This document shows, piece after piece, positions 34,337-43,149 of a DNA stretch of 64,000 nt (its first letter is position 1; every line of letters starts with the position of its first letter). The notes beneath the pieces were generated by a model. That model had not been told where the DNA came from. It did no database searches and was given only the letters and a program-made list of their open reading frames with translations. The position numbers were made by a program, and so were the translations under genes. Origin of the DNA: JAHRAW01 sp965212085 (GTDB lineage: Bacteria > Pseudomonadota > Gammaproteobacteria > Arenicellales > Poriferihabitantaceae); NCBI GenBank assembly GCA_965212085.1, contig OZ243042.1, forward strand, positions 62,001 to 126,000, written 5' to 3'.

Positions 34337-35910
34337 GACGCGCCTCCGCCTCCGGTGCCGGTGCCGGTGCGCCCGCGCTTGATTTGGTTGGGAGTTTGCT
34401 CATCGGATTGGGTCAGCAGGTTTTCATCAATGTCCTCCGGCGTCTCTTCCACTTCCACGGCTTCATCCTGCGCGTCTTCCCCATCTCCGGTGGTTCCGGC
34501 GATCCCCGCGCTCTCGCCGCCCATGACCTCGGCGGCGCGCGCAAAGTCTTCGTCGTCAACCCCCTGGGCGACCCGCACTCTGGCGATTCGGTGGGCGTCC
34601 ATTTCCAGCACCTGGATCAGGATGTCGTCCATGCGCACCTGGTCGCCCTCCCTGGGCAGGCGGTCCAGCAGGCGGAAGGCGATGCCGCCGATGGTGGTCA
34701 TGCGCGGGTCTTCAATGCCGAAGTTGGCGAGGTTGTCGAAGTCGTTCAACTTCATCTCGCCGGGCACTTCGTAGATGTTGTTGTCCTTCTCGGCATACAG
34801 GCCGGCGGTGGCGCGCGTACCGCCGCTGACGTCGCCGAAAATAAAGTTGATGACGCCGCGCATGGTGATGAAGCCTTCGACGCCGCCGAACTCGTTGAGG
34901 CAAGCGGCGGCGCGCACTTCGTTGCCCTGAAAAAAATCAAACATCTCGTCAACCTTCTTGGTCAGCGGCACCACCACCGGCGGGTGCATGATGTCGTTGG
35001 GGGAAAGCGCGTCCAGGTCTTCGCCGTCCAGCACCAGGCGCAAGACGTCCTCGGCGTGCACGAAGCCCACCAGGTTGTCGCGGTGGGTTTTGAAAACCGG
35101 CACGCGGGAGTGCCGGTAGAAGATAAATTTTTCCACCATCTCCGGTACGCTCATTTCCACGTTGAGAAACGCCATGCGCGTGCGCGGCGTCATCATCTCG
35201 ACGATCTCGGTGTCCGAAGCTTCCAGCAGGTTGTAGATCAGCGCCCTTTCGGTGGCATCCAGCGCGCCCTCCTCGGCGACTTGCTCCACCAGGGTCAGGA
35301 ACTCATCCACCTGCAAAATGTTGTCGGCGGCCTTGGCCTCGCCCACCAGCCAGGTGGTGATGCGCTCGGAGATGCCGCGAATCGCCCAGCGCAAGGGTGA
35401 GATCAGCCGCACCCAAAAGCGCATCGGCTCGGCGACGATGCGGGTGCTGTACCGAACCGGGTTGTGCACCGCCACGGTCTTCGGCGTTACTTCCCCCAGC
35501 AACAACAATAGCGGCACCATCACCAGCAGGTTGATCCAGCCGGCGGCGGCGCCGCCATACAAGGTCACCAGGATGGAGGTCATGTTGGCGGTGGCGGCGA
35601 CGTTGACCAGTTCGTTGCCGCTGAGGATGGATATGATCAGTTTGCGCGGCTGATCCAATAGTTCATGGATGGACTCGGCGCGCGGGTTTCTTTCACGGCG
35701 CAGTTGCTGAAGATCCAGCCGCGACAGCGAAAACAAGGCGGTCTCGGAACTGGAGAAAAACGCCGAACAGACCAGCAGCAGCACCTGTACGGCGAGCCGC
35801 ACCAGCATATCCGGCGCCGAGAGCAACGCCGTGTCGAAGGCAAACGTTGACACGACGGCCGACACTGCGGACTGCCAGTATGGACTGGTAAGTGACAGAA
35901 TCTGTTCCAT
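34333..35910 (-). CDS. CNNM/CorC-type CBS protein (second of pair)
   Basis: 525 residues with the same layout as its neighbour: membrane DUF21 region (about 1-185, with SAFFSSSETALFSLSR), CBS pair (about 220-345, with MTPRTRMAFLNVEMSV) and CorC_HlyC domain (about 365-450). An acidic tail rich in Glu/Asp and a final Gly/Thr-rich stretch (GRTGTGTGGGGAS) follow. It is the first gene of the run 35910-31830 (CorC, CorC, CYTH, AmpD), whose promoter must lie in the 158 bp shared with ppk. Two unequal CorC-like proteins side by side suggest a heteromeric transporter. Confidence 0.87.
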   Translation of the reverse strand: MEQILSLTSPYWQSAVSAVVSTFAFDTALLSAPDMLVRLAVQVLLLVCSAFFSSSETALFSLSRLDLQQLRRERNPRAESIHELLDQPRKLIISILSGNELVNVAATANMTSILVTLYGGAAAGWINLLVMVPLLLLLGEVTPKTVAVHNPVRYSTRIVAEPMRFWVRLISPLRWAIRGISERITTWLVGEAKAADNILQVDEFLTLVEQVAEEGALDATERALIYNLLEASDTEIVEMMTPRTRMAFLNVEMSVPEMVEKFIFYRHSRVPVFKTHRDNLVGFVHAEDVLRLVLDGEDLDALSPNDIMHPPVVVPLTKKVDEMFDFFQGNEVRAAACLNEFGGVEGFITMRGVINFIFGDVSGGTRATAGLYAEKDNNIYEVPGEMKLNDFDNLANFGIEDPRMTTIGGIAFRLLDRLPREGDQVRMDDILIQVLEMDAHRIARVRVAQGVDDEDFARAAEVMGGESAGIAGTTGDGEDAQDEAVEVEETPEDIDENLLTQSDEQTPNQIKRGRTGTGTGGGGAS

Positions 35911-36068
35911 TGGGATATTTGGAATGTATCGACGGGGGGTGCGCGTTCATCCAGCCAACGATCGCCTCGGTATGGAATTGGCGTTACTATCGCCGAATAT
36001 GGGTTTGATTTCAATATATAATGCGCGGTTAATGAATCAAGACTCGGCGCCGGGCAAAACCCGCGCCT

Positions 36069-38309
36069 GTGAAAATGACCAAAAACGTTACCGCCATCCG
36101 CAAAAACCGCCCGGCTTCCCGGCCTCGGCCCCAAGACGGGCAGGCCCCTGATCCGGTTACCGAACCCCAACCGACCCAGCCGCCGTTGGACCTCGACGAC
36201 CCGCAGTTGTATCTCAACCGCGAACTGACCTGGCTGCGCTTCAACCGCCGCGTGTTGCACGAGGCCGTTGACCCGCAGAATCCGCTGCTGGAGCGTTTGA
36301 AATTTTTCGCCATTTTCGCCTCCAACATAGACGAGTTCTTTATGAAGCGCATCGGCGGCCTCAAGTTGCAGGCCGCCGCCGGCGTCTCGGAGCTGTCCAT
36401 TGACGGGCGCACCCCCCAGCAGCAACTCGGCGAAGTCCGCGACCTGGTCGTGGAAATCGAAAGCGAACGCGACCGCGAACTGCCGCGCCTGCTCGAACAA
36501 CTCGGCGAGCACGGCATCCGCATCGTCAAGCACCGCGAACTCGGCCCCGACGCCCGGGAACAAATTCGCCGGCACTACATAGACAACATTTTTCCGCTGG
36601 TCACGCCCCAGGTCATTGACCCGGCGCACCCCTTTCCGTTCATCTCCAATCTGTCCCTCAACATCCTCGTGACCATCCAGTCGGCGGGCGAAGACGAGCC
36701 GATGTTGGCGCGCGTCAAGGTGCCGGTGGGCACCGGCATTCCGCGCTTCATCCAGGTGGGCGACAGCAATCACTTTGTGCCGCTGGAAGACGTGATGGCC
36801 AACCACCTCGACCTGTTGTTCCCCGGCGTCGAAATCATCGCCCGGGATTTTTACTTCGTGGCCCGCAACGCCGCCGCCGAACGGCAGGAATCCGGCGCCA
36901 ATGATTTGATGGAGATGATCGAACTCGAACTGCGCGACCGCCGCATCGCCCCCATCGTGCGCATGGTGGTGAACCGCGAAATGGCGGACGAACGCAAGGG
37001 CATGCTGGCGGCGGAACTGGGGCTGGACCTGGAGCGGGACGTGTTTGTGCAAGACGGCCTGATGATGCAGCGCGAACTCATGCAACTGGCCTCGCTGCCC
37101 ATCGCCGAGCTGCGCCACCCGACCCACATCCCGGTCAACCATCACCGTTTACAGGATCAGCAGCGCAGCATTTTTTACATCGTGCGCGAAGCCGAGTCGC
37201 TGCTGCTCCAGCACCCCTACGAGTCCTTCGCCACGTCGGTGGTGCGGTTCCTTGAAGAGGCGGCGCGCGACCCCAAGGTGCGCGCCCTCAAGATGACCTT
37301 GTACCGCACCGACCGCGAGACCCGCATCGTTGACCTGCTCATCGAAGCGGCGCGCAACGGCAAGCAGGTGGCGGTGGTGGTGGAACTCAAAGCAAAGTTC
37401 GACGAAGCCGCCAACATCGAATGGTCGGAGCGAATGGAGCAAGCCGGCATCCACGTTACCTACGGCGTGATCGGCCTGAAAACCCACTGCAAGGTGCTGA
37501 TGGTGGTGCGCCAGGATTACAGCGGCCTGCGCCGCTACGCCCACATCGGCACCGGCAACTACCACGGCGGCACCGCGCGGCTTTACACCGACCTCGGCTT
37601 GCTGAGTTGCGACGAAGACATCGGCCACGACGTAACCGAGTTGTTCAACTACCTGACCACCGGCTACGCGCCACGGCGCAACTACCGCAAAATCATCCCG
37701 GCACCCAAGCACTTGAAAAAAACCCTGCTGGCCAACATAGAACGGGAAATCGAAACCCACAACGCCGCCCACAATACCAACTGCCCCGGGCTGATTCAGA
37801 TCAAAACCAACGCGCTGGAAGACAGCGACCTGGTCAAGGCGTTGTATCAAGCCTCCCAAGCCGGAGTGAAAGTTGAACTCATCATCCGCGACACCTGCCG
37901 CTTGCGCCCCGGCGTCTCCGGCATTTCCGACAACATCACCGTGATCAGCATAGTCGGGCGTTTCCTCGAACACAGCCGCATTTTCTACTTCAAAAACGGC
38001 GCTGAAGAAGAGTACCTGATCGGCTCCGCCGACCTCATGAAACGCAACCTCGAAAGCCGCGTCGAAGTGGTCACCCGAATCACCCCGGCACCGCTCAAAA
38101 AAGAGTTGCGGCTGGTGCTGAACACCCTCCTCGACGACAACGAAAACGCCTGGGAAATGCAGCCCGACGGCGGATATGTGAAACGCCTCCCCGCTTCGGG
38201 GAATACCAGGGCAAGCCAGTTGCAACAGATTGAATTTGCCCAGGCGCGGTTGAAGACCAAGAAGCACAAGAAATTGCTGAGGACGGGCGGGCAACGGAAG
38301 CGGAATTGA
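36069..38309 (+). CDS. ppk1: Polyphosphate kinase 1
   Basis: 746 residues (family about 690-740). Ordered PPK1 domains: N-terminal (YLNRELTWLRFNRRVLHEA, about 48-66), head (FFAIFASNIDEFFMKRIGG), then two phospholipase-D-like catalytic domains. The phosphorylated His lies in KTHCKVLMVVRQ / RYAHIGTGNYHG, and ESRVEVVTRI is near the end. It polymerises ATP gamma-phosphates to polyphosphate at the inner membrane. A second ATG at 36075 is possible. The first 45 residues are a Pro/Arg-rich extension. The unrelated nuclease gene follows 59 bp later. Confidence 0.95.
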   Translation: MKMTKNVTAIRKNRPASRPRPQDGQAPDPVTEPQPTQPPLDLDDPQLYLNRELTWLRFNRRVLHEAVDPQNPLLERLKFFAIFASNIDEFFMKRIGGLKLQAAAGVSELSIDGRTPQQQLGEVRDLVVEIESERDRELPRLLEQLGEHGIRIVKHRELGPDAREQIRRHYIDNIFPLVTPQVIDPAHPFPFISNLSLNILVTIQSAGEDEPMLARVKVPVGTGIPRFIQVGDSNHFVPLEDVMANHLDLLFPGVEIIARDFYFVARNAAAERQESGANDLMEMIELELRDRRIAPIVRMVVNREMADERKGMLAAELGLDLERDVFVQDGLMMQRELMQLASLPIAELRHPTHIPVNHHRLQDQQRSIFYIVREAESLLLQHPYESFATSVVRFLEEAARDPKVRALKMTLYRTDRETRIVDLLIEAARNGKQVAVVVELKAKFDEAANIEWSERMEQAGIHVTYGVIGLKTHCKVLMVVRQDYSGLRRYAHIGTGNYHGGTARLYTDLGLLSCDEDIGHDVTELFNYLTTGYAPRRNYRKIIPAPKHLKKTLLANIEREIETHNAAHNTNCPGLIQIKTNALEDSDLVKALYQASQAGVKVELIIRDTCRLRPGVSGISDNITVISIVGRFLEHSRIFYFKNGAEEEYLIGSADLMKRNLESRVEVVTRITPAPLKKELRLVLNTLLDDNENAWEMQPDGGYVKRLPASGNTRASQLQQIEFAQARLKTKKHKKLLRTGGQRKRN

Positions 38310-38318
38310 CACTTCGTT

Positions 38319-38338
38319 ATTTCCGCGCATGCGGGAAT
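38319..38338. promoter_or_regulatory. 20-bp inverted repeat upstream of nuclease gene 1
   Basis: Arms ATTTCCGC and GCGGGAAT around GCAT (one mismatch). It ends 31 bp before the ATG at 38369. The matching palindrome before the paralogue (40365-40384) is at almost the same distance (30 bp), so it may be an operator, a dispersed repeat or part of the duplicated unit. Confidence 0.45.
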
Positions 38339-38368
38339 TTGGTGAACTAAAACGGTGCGGAGATTAAA

Positions 38369-39916
38369 ATGAATAAATTTTTGATAATGATACTGGCAAG
38401 CGGGATTTTTCTGTTGGACATCGCCATGAAATCACTCAACGACGACATCAACCCCAACGCGCAAAGCGGCGCGGGCAAGATTTATATTCCGCGTGACGAT
38501 GCCTCACGGGATTGGCTGGATGCGTCTGCGGTAAGTTGGGAGCAAATTGCCGAACACTACGCGCCGAGTGAAAGCATTGAAGACTGGCGCAAACTCCAAC
38601 CGGAAAGACACTGGCGCGTGGGCTATTCGGCATTTGAATTGGCACATTCCTGGGAAAACGCCAACCCTGATTTGCCGCCGGAAATTCAGTCGTTGTTTTA
38701 CGGCCCGGTGAAATTACTCAGCGCCACGCCGGAGCATAAAACGCCATTGCCGGGCGGTCGTGCCGCCAGCCAGTCAGATGTTCTTGCTTTTATTCGTATA
38801 AAAAACAGGGTGTGCGCTGTTGCGGTGGAAGGGAAGGTGGATGAACCTTTTGGGGAAACGGTCGGGAAATGGTCAGAAAACGCATCGTCCGGGAAAATAA
38901 AAAGACTAAAACATATTTCCAAAAAACTGGGATTGCCCTACCCGCCCGCCACCGAAATCCGCTATCAATTACTTCACCGCACGGCATCTGCGGTCATTGA
39001 GGCGCAACACTTTAAGGCGGATTGCGCGGCGATGATTGTTCAATCTTTTTCACCTGAAAATAAATGGTTTGAAGATTATTCCGCGTTCCTTGATTTGTTC
39101 GGGATTCAATCGGCCAAGCAAGACAAGTTGTACAAAACTGACAAGCCGGGCATAACCTTGTATTTCGGCTGGGCTGGTTCGCAGAAACAACCGGTTGCGG
39201 CTGTGAGCGATACGGCGGTTGCAAAAACCACCACGCCGTCAACCCTCACGGTAACGCAAACAACCGAGGCGTCTATATCTTGGTTGGAGTGGATGAAAGC
39301 GAACCTAACCAAAATTATTGTTGGGCTGCTCTCCGTGATTTCGTTAATCGGTCTCGGCCGGATATTTAGAGGTCGAAATTCAAACGTAAAAAGAAAAACA
39401 AACCAGCAGGCGGAAATCGTCGCCGTGGGAGCTGTAGACGAAACTCAAAAACAGAGAAACAAGGAAAATGGAGATAGATTTGAAAGATATGTACTTCGTA
39501 AGTTTGTTGGAAAATTTGGTGAAGTTAGAGCAACAAGCGATAAAAATGTGGATGGCAAATATTCTGCCGATTCCACAGACCCTGATTTTGAAATGACGCT
39601 AAAGACCGGATGTAAATATGCGGTAGATGCTAAGTTTACACGAGGTTCCCGTGGTGGGATTATTACATGTGCTAGCAGTGATGCACAGTTAAAAAGATAT
39701 AAAGCATATCAAGAGCGTGAAAAACAGAAAACTTTTATCGTGCTGGGCGTAGGGGAACCAGCGGACGACCCACGAGATGTCTACATTATTCCTGTGGAAG
39801 ATCTGATTACACATCAACTTCCTTTGGAGCAGTTAGTAGGTTATAAACAGACTAATAAAGGAAATTTCTACTATGACGAAGAAAAGGAAACTCTAGTAAT
39901 GATGCGTCCTCTTTGA
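38369..39916 (+). CDS. Membrane-anchored dual nuclease-like protein 1
   Basis: 515 residues. An N-terminal hydrophobic signal/anchor (about 3-19) is followed by a soluble region (about 35-290) with the segment SDVLAFIRIKNRVCAVAVEGK, whose Asp and Glu-x-Lys pattern suggests a PD-(D/E)XK-like fold. A membrane helix lies at about 312-331. The C-terminal domain (about 365-515) has DPDFEM followed by AVDAKF, again Asp...(Asp)-x-Lys, then TFIVLGVGEPADDP. The C-terminal part is predicted to be a restriction-type nuclease (Mrr/McrB-like in appearance) in the cytoplasm. It is clearly paralogous to 40414-42006. Base composition is AT-richer than ppk1 upstream. Function unknown; defence is a guess. Confidence 0.65.
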   Translation: MNKFLIMILASGIFLLDIAMKSLNDDINPNAQSGAGKIYIPRDDASRDWLDASAVSWEQIAEHYAPSESIEDWRKLQPERHWRVGYSAFELAHSWENANPDLPPEIQSLFYGPVKLLSATPEHKTPLPGGRAASQSDVLAFIRIKNRVCAVAVEGKVDEPFGETVGKWSENASSGKIKRLKHISKKLGLPYPPATEIRYQLLHRTASAVIEAQHFKADCAAMIVQSFSPENKWFEDYSAFLDLFGIQSAKQDKLYKTDKPGITLYFGWAGSQKQPVAAVSDTAVAKTTTPSTLTVTQTTEASISWLEWMKANLTKIIVGLLSVISLIGLGRIFRGRNSNVKRKTNQQAEIVAVGAVDETQKQRNKENGDRFERYVLRKFVGKFGEVRATSDKNVDGKYSADSTDPDFEMTLKTGCKYAVDAKFTRGSRGGIITCASSDAQLKRYKAYQEREKQKTFIVLGVGEPADDPRDVYIIPVEDLITHQLPLEQLVGYKQTNKGNFYYDEEKETLVMMRPL

Positions 39917-39960
39917 AAATCCTACATCAATAGATATGAGCAGATAAAAGCCTCTATTTA

Positions 39961-40099
39961 CCAATCCACCATCTGCTCACAAGGAATACTCCGCCCCTCC
40001 AACATAACCGGCACATCACCATCCACCTGATACAAGGTAGTGCCGTTTTCCGTAATCAAGGCTTGCGTCAAAGGCTTGTCAAGTTTGGCACCGTCCAGC
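39961..40099 (-). pseudogene. Truncated copy of the trm112-like gene 3' end
   Basis: Reverse-complement reading gives LDGAKLDKPLTQALITENG and onward to CEQMVDW and a stop. This is the C-terminal half of the protein at 42064-42333 with a few substitutions. The 5' half is absent; an element A + B composite (40143-40305) follows instead. The duplicated DNA corresponds to about 42066-42204. Confidence 0.9.
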
Positions 40100-40142
40100 G
40101 GAACCGGAATTAACACTTCGTCTTCCCATCTAACCTCGCCGT

Positions 40143-40208
40143 CATTCCCGAACGATAGAAAAATAGGGAGCGATAGCGATCGTTTGTTTCATCGTATCGG
40201 GAATCCAG
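40143..40208 (+). repeat. Element A copy (intergenic)
   Basis: 66 bp, CATTCCCGAACGATAG to CGGGAATCCAG. Same length as the copy inside the autotransporter gene. Confidence 0.88.
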
Positions 40209-40236
40209 GAGTACACCGGCGGTCGGTCGTGTAGAA

Positions 40237-40305
40237 CTGGATTCCCGAGTACGCAAGTGTCCGTAAGCCGCTACGCGGCAACGGACACTAACGCTCGGGA
40301 ATGAC
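40237..40305 (+). repeat. Element B copy (hairpin repeat)
   Basis: CTGGATTCCCGAG to CTCGGGAATGAC with the AAGTGTCCGTAAGCCGC/GCGGCAACGGACACT stem. It follows element A after 28 bp, as at 3620-3784. Confidence 0.88.
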
Positions 40306-40364
40306 GACGTAAAATGAAATTTGACAGTGAATCGCTGAACTTCTACAATTCCCGTTCCCCTGTC

Positions 40365-40384
40365 ATTCCCGCGTATGCGGGAAT
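40365..40384. promoter_or_regulatory. 20-bp perfect inverted repeat upstream of nuclease gene 2
   Basis: Arms ATTCCCGC and GCGGGAAT around GTAT, ending 30 bp before the ATG at 40414. It resembles the dRS3-type 20-mers of Neisseria in layout (ATTCCC-N8-GGGAAT). Confidence 0.5.
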
Positions 40385-40413
40385 CTGGTAAACTAAAACG
40401 ATGGGACTACATA

Positions 40414-42006
40414 ATGAGCACAATCAAACTAACGTTGCTGGCAAGCGGTTTCATTTTTATTATGGGCCTTGGCATGCAACCTGCAAGTAAAGCAGACGCG
40501 GAAAATAAAATTTATTTTCCCGGTTCTGAAACTGACTTTCTTAAATCTGACGATTTGAGTTGGGAGAAAATTCCACAGCACTATGTACCCAGCAAAGGTA
40601 TTAAGGATTGGCAGAAACTTCACTCTGAACTGCATTGGAAGAAAGGTGCTTCAGCCTATGAATTGGCACATTCCTGGGAAAACGCCAACCCTGATTTGCC
40701 GCCGGAAATTCAGTCGTTGTTTTATGGTCCAGTAGAGTTACTGGCCGCGACACCAGAGCATAAGACACCGCTACGCGGCCGTGGTGCCGCCAGTCAAACC
40801 GATGTGCTCGCGTTCATTGGTATCCGGGATCGTGTGTGTGCTGTAGCAGTCGAAGGTAAAGTGGATGAGGGGTTTAACAAGACAATTGAAAAGTGGTCTA
40901 CAAACGCATCGGCGAACGCAAAGAAAAGGTTGGAATTCCTTTCCGACACACTTGGTATAAAACCTGCCGATAAACTCCCCTACCAACTATTCCACCGCAC
41001 TGCCGCAGCAGTTCTTGAAGCGCGACATTTCAAAGCTGATTGCGCGGCGATGATTGTTCAATCATTCTCGTCCGCACAAACATCTTTCGACGACTTCGCG
41101 GAATTTATTAACGTATTTGGTATTGACTCGGTTAAGCCAAACAAATTATACAAAACTGATAAAGCGGGCATAGATTTATATGTTGGTTGGGCAGATTCCC
41201 CGAATAGCACACTCGTAACTACAGCCCCACCAGCGATACCTGCACCGAAAGAAAGTAGTGGTATATTAAAAACATATATGAAATATAAAACTGGAGTTAA
41301 TTCGATTTTGATGCTGATGCTAATCGTTTTACTTTTTTACTTTATGTGGTGGTACACCCGAAAAAATTCGAGTTCTATGGGAAAAGCCGATCAAAAAGTA
41401 GAGGGAGTCCCAACGGAAACCGGCGCGAGATCGAAACTGACCGGGTCAATGGAAAAAGCAGTCGCAAAAAGCTCCGAAATGAAAAGTATAGATAAGGTAA
41501 AAGGAGATGCGTTTGAGGAATACGTAGTAGACAAGTTTGATATGCTGACCGAAGGAGACAAAAAAAAGCCATTCCTAAACAAACATGGCCGATTTATTTT
41601 AATCGATTGGCGCGGTGACAAGGGTGAGGGTGGAGTTTTTCCTGAAAAGAATAAATACCCTGATCTTGAAATAGGTTGTTTTCTGTACCAAGATAAAAAT
41701 CCACACAAATTTGCGGTAGACTGCAAATTCAGAGGGGACTACTATCATGGAAAAATTAAAATCTGCAAAACTCAGACGTTAAAAAATTACAAAGAATATG
41801 AACAAAAAGAAGGTTTAAAAACGTTCATCGTGCTAGGCGTGGGAGGATATCCGGACAATCCGGAAGATATGTTTATTATCCCCTTGGAAAGGTTAAAAAT
41901 AGTCGATACTGAGCTTACTGTTGAACAGCTGGCATTTTACCGTGAGCCCGGAAAAAGAAAATCCTTTTACTATGACTGTAACAAGAAAAAACTGAAATTT
42001 AACTAA
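40414..42006 (+). CDS. Membrane-anchored dual nuclease-like protein 2
   Basis: 530 residues from the ATG at 40414, chosen because it aligns with the paralogue's start and opens a signal peptide ending near SKADAE. It has the same domain order as 38369-39916: N-terminal region with QTDVLAFIGIRDRVCAVAVEGK, a membrane helix at about 287-306 (SILMLMLIVLLFYFMWW), and a C-terminal nuclease-like domain with KYPDLEIG then FAVDCKF and FIVLGVGGYPDNPEDMFIIP. The two proteins share near-identical blocks (SWENANPDLPPEIQSLFYGP) but are otherwise well diverged. The 3' neighbour is the intact trm112-like gene, facing it. Confidence 0.65.
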   Translation: MSTIKLTLLASGFIFIMGLGMQPASKADAENKIYFPGSETDFLKSDDLSWEKIPQHYVPSKGIKDWQKLHSELHWKKGASAYELAHSWENANPDLPPEIQSLFYGPVELLAATPEHKTPLRGRGAASQTDVLAFIGIRDRVCAVAVEGKVDEGFNKTIEKWSTNASANAKKRLEFLSDTLGIKPADKLPYQLFHRTAAAVLEARHFKADCAAMIVQSFSSAQTSFDDFAEFINVFGIDSVKPNKLYKTDKAGIDLYVGWADSPNSTLVTTAPPAIPAPKESSGILKTYMKYKTGVNSILMLMLIVLLFYFMWWYTRKNSSSMGKADQKVEGVPTETGARSKLTGSMEKAVAKSSEMKSIDKVKGDAFEEYVVDKFDMLTEGDKKKPFLNKHGRFILIDWRGDKGEGGVFPEKNKYPDLEIGCFLYQDKNPHKFAVDCKFRGDYYHGKIKICKTQTLKNYKEYEQKEGLKTFIVLGVGGYPDNPEDMFIIPLERLKIVDTELTVEQLAFYREPGKRKSFYYDCNKKKLKFN

Positions 42007-42063
42007 AACGAAACGTTATGCAATTATTCATTATAATTGCGGTGAGGTAGCGTTAAATAACAC

Positions 42064-42333
42064 TTACACCCAATCCACAATCTGCTCACAAGCAATACCC
42101 CGCCCCTCCAACATAACCGGCACATCACCATCCACCTGATACAAGGTAGTGCCGTTTTCCGTAATCAAGGCTTGCGTCAAAGGCTTGTCAAGTTTGGCAC
42201 CGTCCAGGGTGTGCAATTCCCCCTGCCCGATTAACGCATTAACCTTGTCCAGCCGGGCTTGGCTCAGCACGGAAACGGGCTGCTTGGTAATCGGGCAAAC
42301 CAGAATCTCCAGGAGTTTTCGATCAATAGTCAT
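42064..42333 (-). CDS. Trm112/YcaR-family small protein
   Basis: 89 residues, ILVCPITKQPVSVL near the N-terminus and QALITENGTTLYQVDGDVPVML near the C-terminus, typical of the UPF0434/Trm112 family. Only one Cys of the usual zinc-binding pairs is kept here. Relatives activate methyltransferases or sit in the lipid A/kdsB neighbourhood. A second, broken copy of its 3' half lies at 39961-40099. It is followed 15 bp upstream on the same strand by the sterol-desaturase-like gene. Confidence 0.85.
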   Translation of the reverse strand: MTIDRKLLEILVCPITKQPVSVLSQARLDKVNALIGQGELHTLDGAKLDKPLTQALITENGTTLYQVDGDVPVMLEGRGIACEQIVDWV

Positions 42334-42348
42334 TGTCCAATTCTAACA

Positions 42349-43125
42349 CTACCGAAACGGCTGAGTCAGCAGTTTGTCCAGTCGCGCTTCGCTTTGTTCG
42401 CGGTAGTCGGGCTGGCCGATTTGCATTTCGATATGCCCGTCCCTCGGCTGCGCGGTGTAACTCGCAAACAGCCGGTCCCAGATTGACAAATTGAATCCGT
42501 AGTTGGTGTTGTATTCTTCCCCGTGAATGGCGTGGTGGATGCGGTGCATGTCCGGGGTTACGATCAGCAGCCGCAACGCCTTGTCCACCATCGCCGGCAG
42601 TTTGATGTTGCCGTGATTGAACATGGCGGTGCCGTTGAGAATGATTTCAAAGGCGATTACCGCGAGCACCGGCGCGCCGATGAGGATGATGATCGCGGCT
42701 TTGATCAGTATGGAAATGAGGATTTCGACGGGATGAAAACGAAGCGCGGTGGTGACGTCGAATTCGGTGTCGGTATGGTGCATGCGGTGAATGGGCCAGA
42801 GTCGGGGGATGGCGTGAAAAATCCGGTGCTGCCAGTAAATCGCCAGGTCGAGCAGCACAAGGGACAGGATGATGCTCGGCCACAACGAAAGTTCAAGCCA
42901 CAAAAACAAACCGAACTGATTGAATATCGAAAACAACGCCGCGCCGACCGCGGTCACCGGCACCAGCATCAGCAGCAGCGCGTCCAGCGCAACGATGCCG
43001 AGGTTGGAAGGCCAGCGCAGTTTGCGGTTTTGTTTTTTCCTGCGCGGCGCGAGCAGTTCCCACAGCATCATGGCGAGCAAGATGCCGAAGAAAACGGACA
43101 GGCGCAGTTGGATTTCGACGCTCAT
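42349..43125 (-). CDS. Fatty acid hydroxylase/sterol desaturase family protein
   Basis: 258 residues with four or more membrane helices and the three histidine clusters of the di-iron family: HRIFH (about 103-107), HRMHH (about 117-121) and HRIHHAIH (about 196-203). It is predicted to hydroxylate or desaturate a membrane lipid or sterol-like substrate; the substrate cannot be told. It lies between the trm112-like gene and the class IV aminotransferase, same strand, with short gaps. Confidence 0.88.
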   Translation of the reverse strand: MSVEIQLRLSVFFGILLAMMLWELLAPRRKKQNRKLRWPSNLGIVALDALLLMLVPVTAVGAALFSIFNQFGLFLWLELSLWPSIILSLVLLDLAIYWQHRIFHAIPRLWPIHRMHHTDTEFDVTTALRFHPVEILISILIKAAIIILIGAPVLAVIAFEIILNGTAMFNHGNIKLPAMVDKALRLLIVTPDMHRIHHAIHGEEYNTNYGFNLSIWDRLFASYTAQPRDGHIEMQIGQPDYREQSEARLDKLLTQPFR

Positions 43126-43149
43126 TCGGGATGACCGGGCGGAGTGAAG

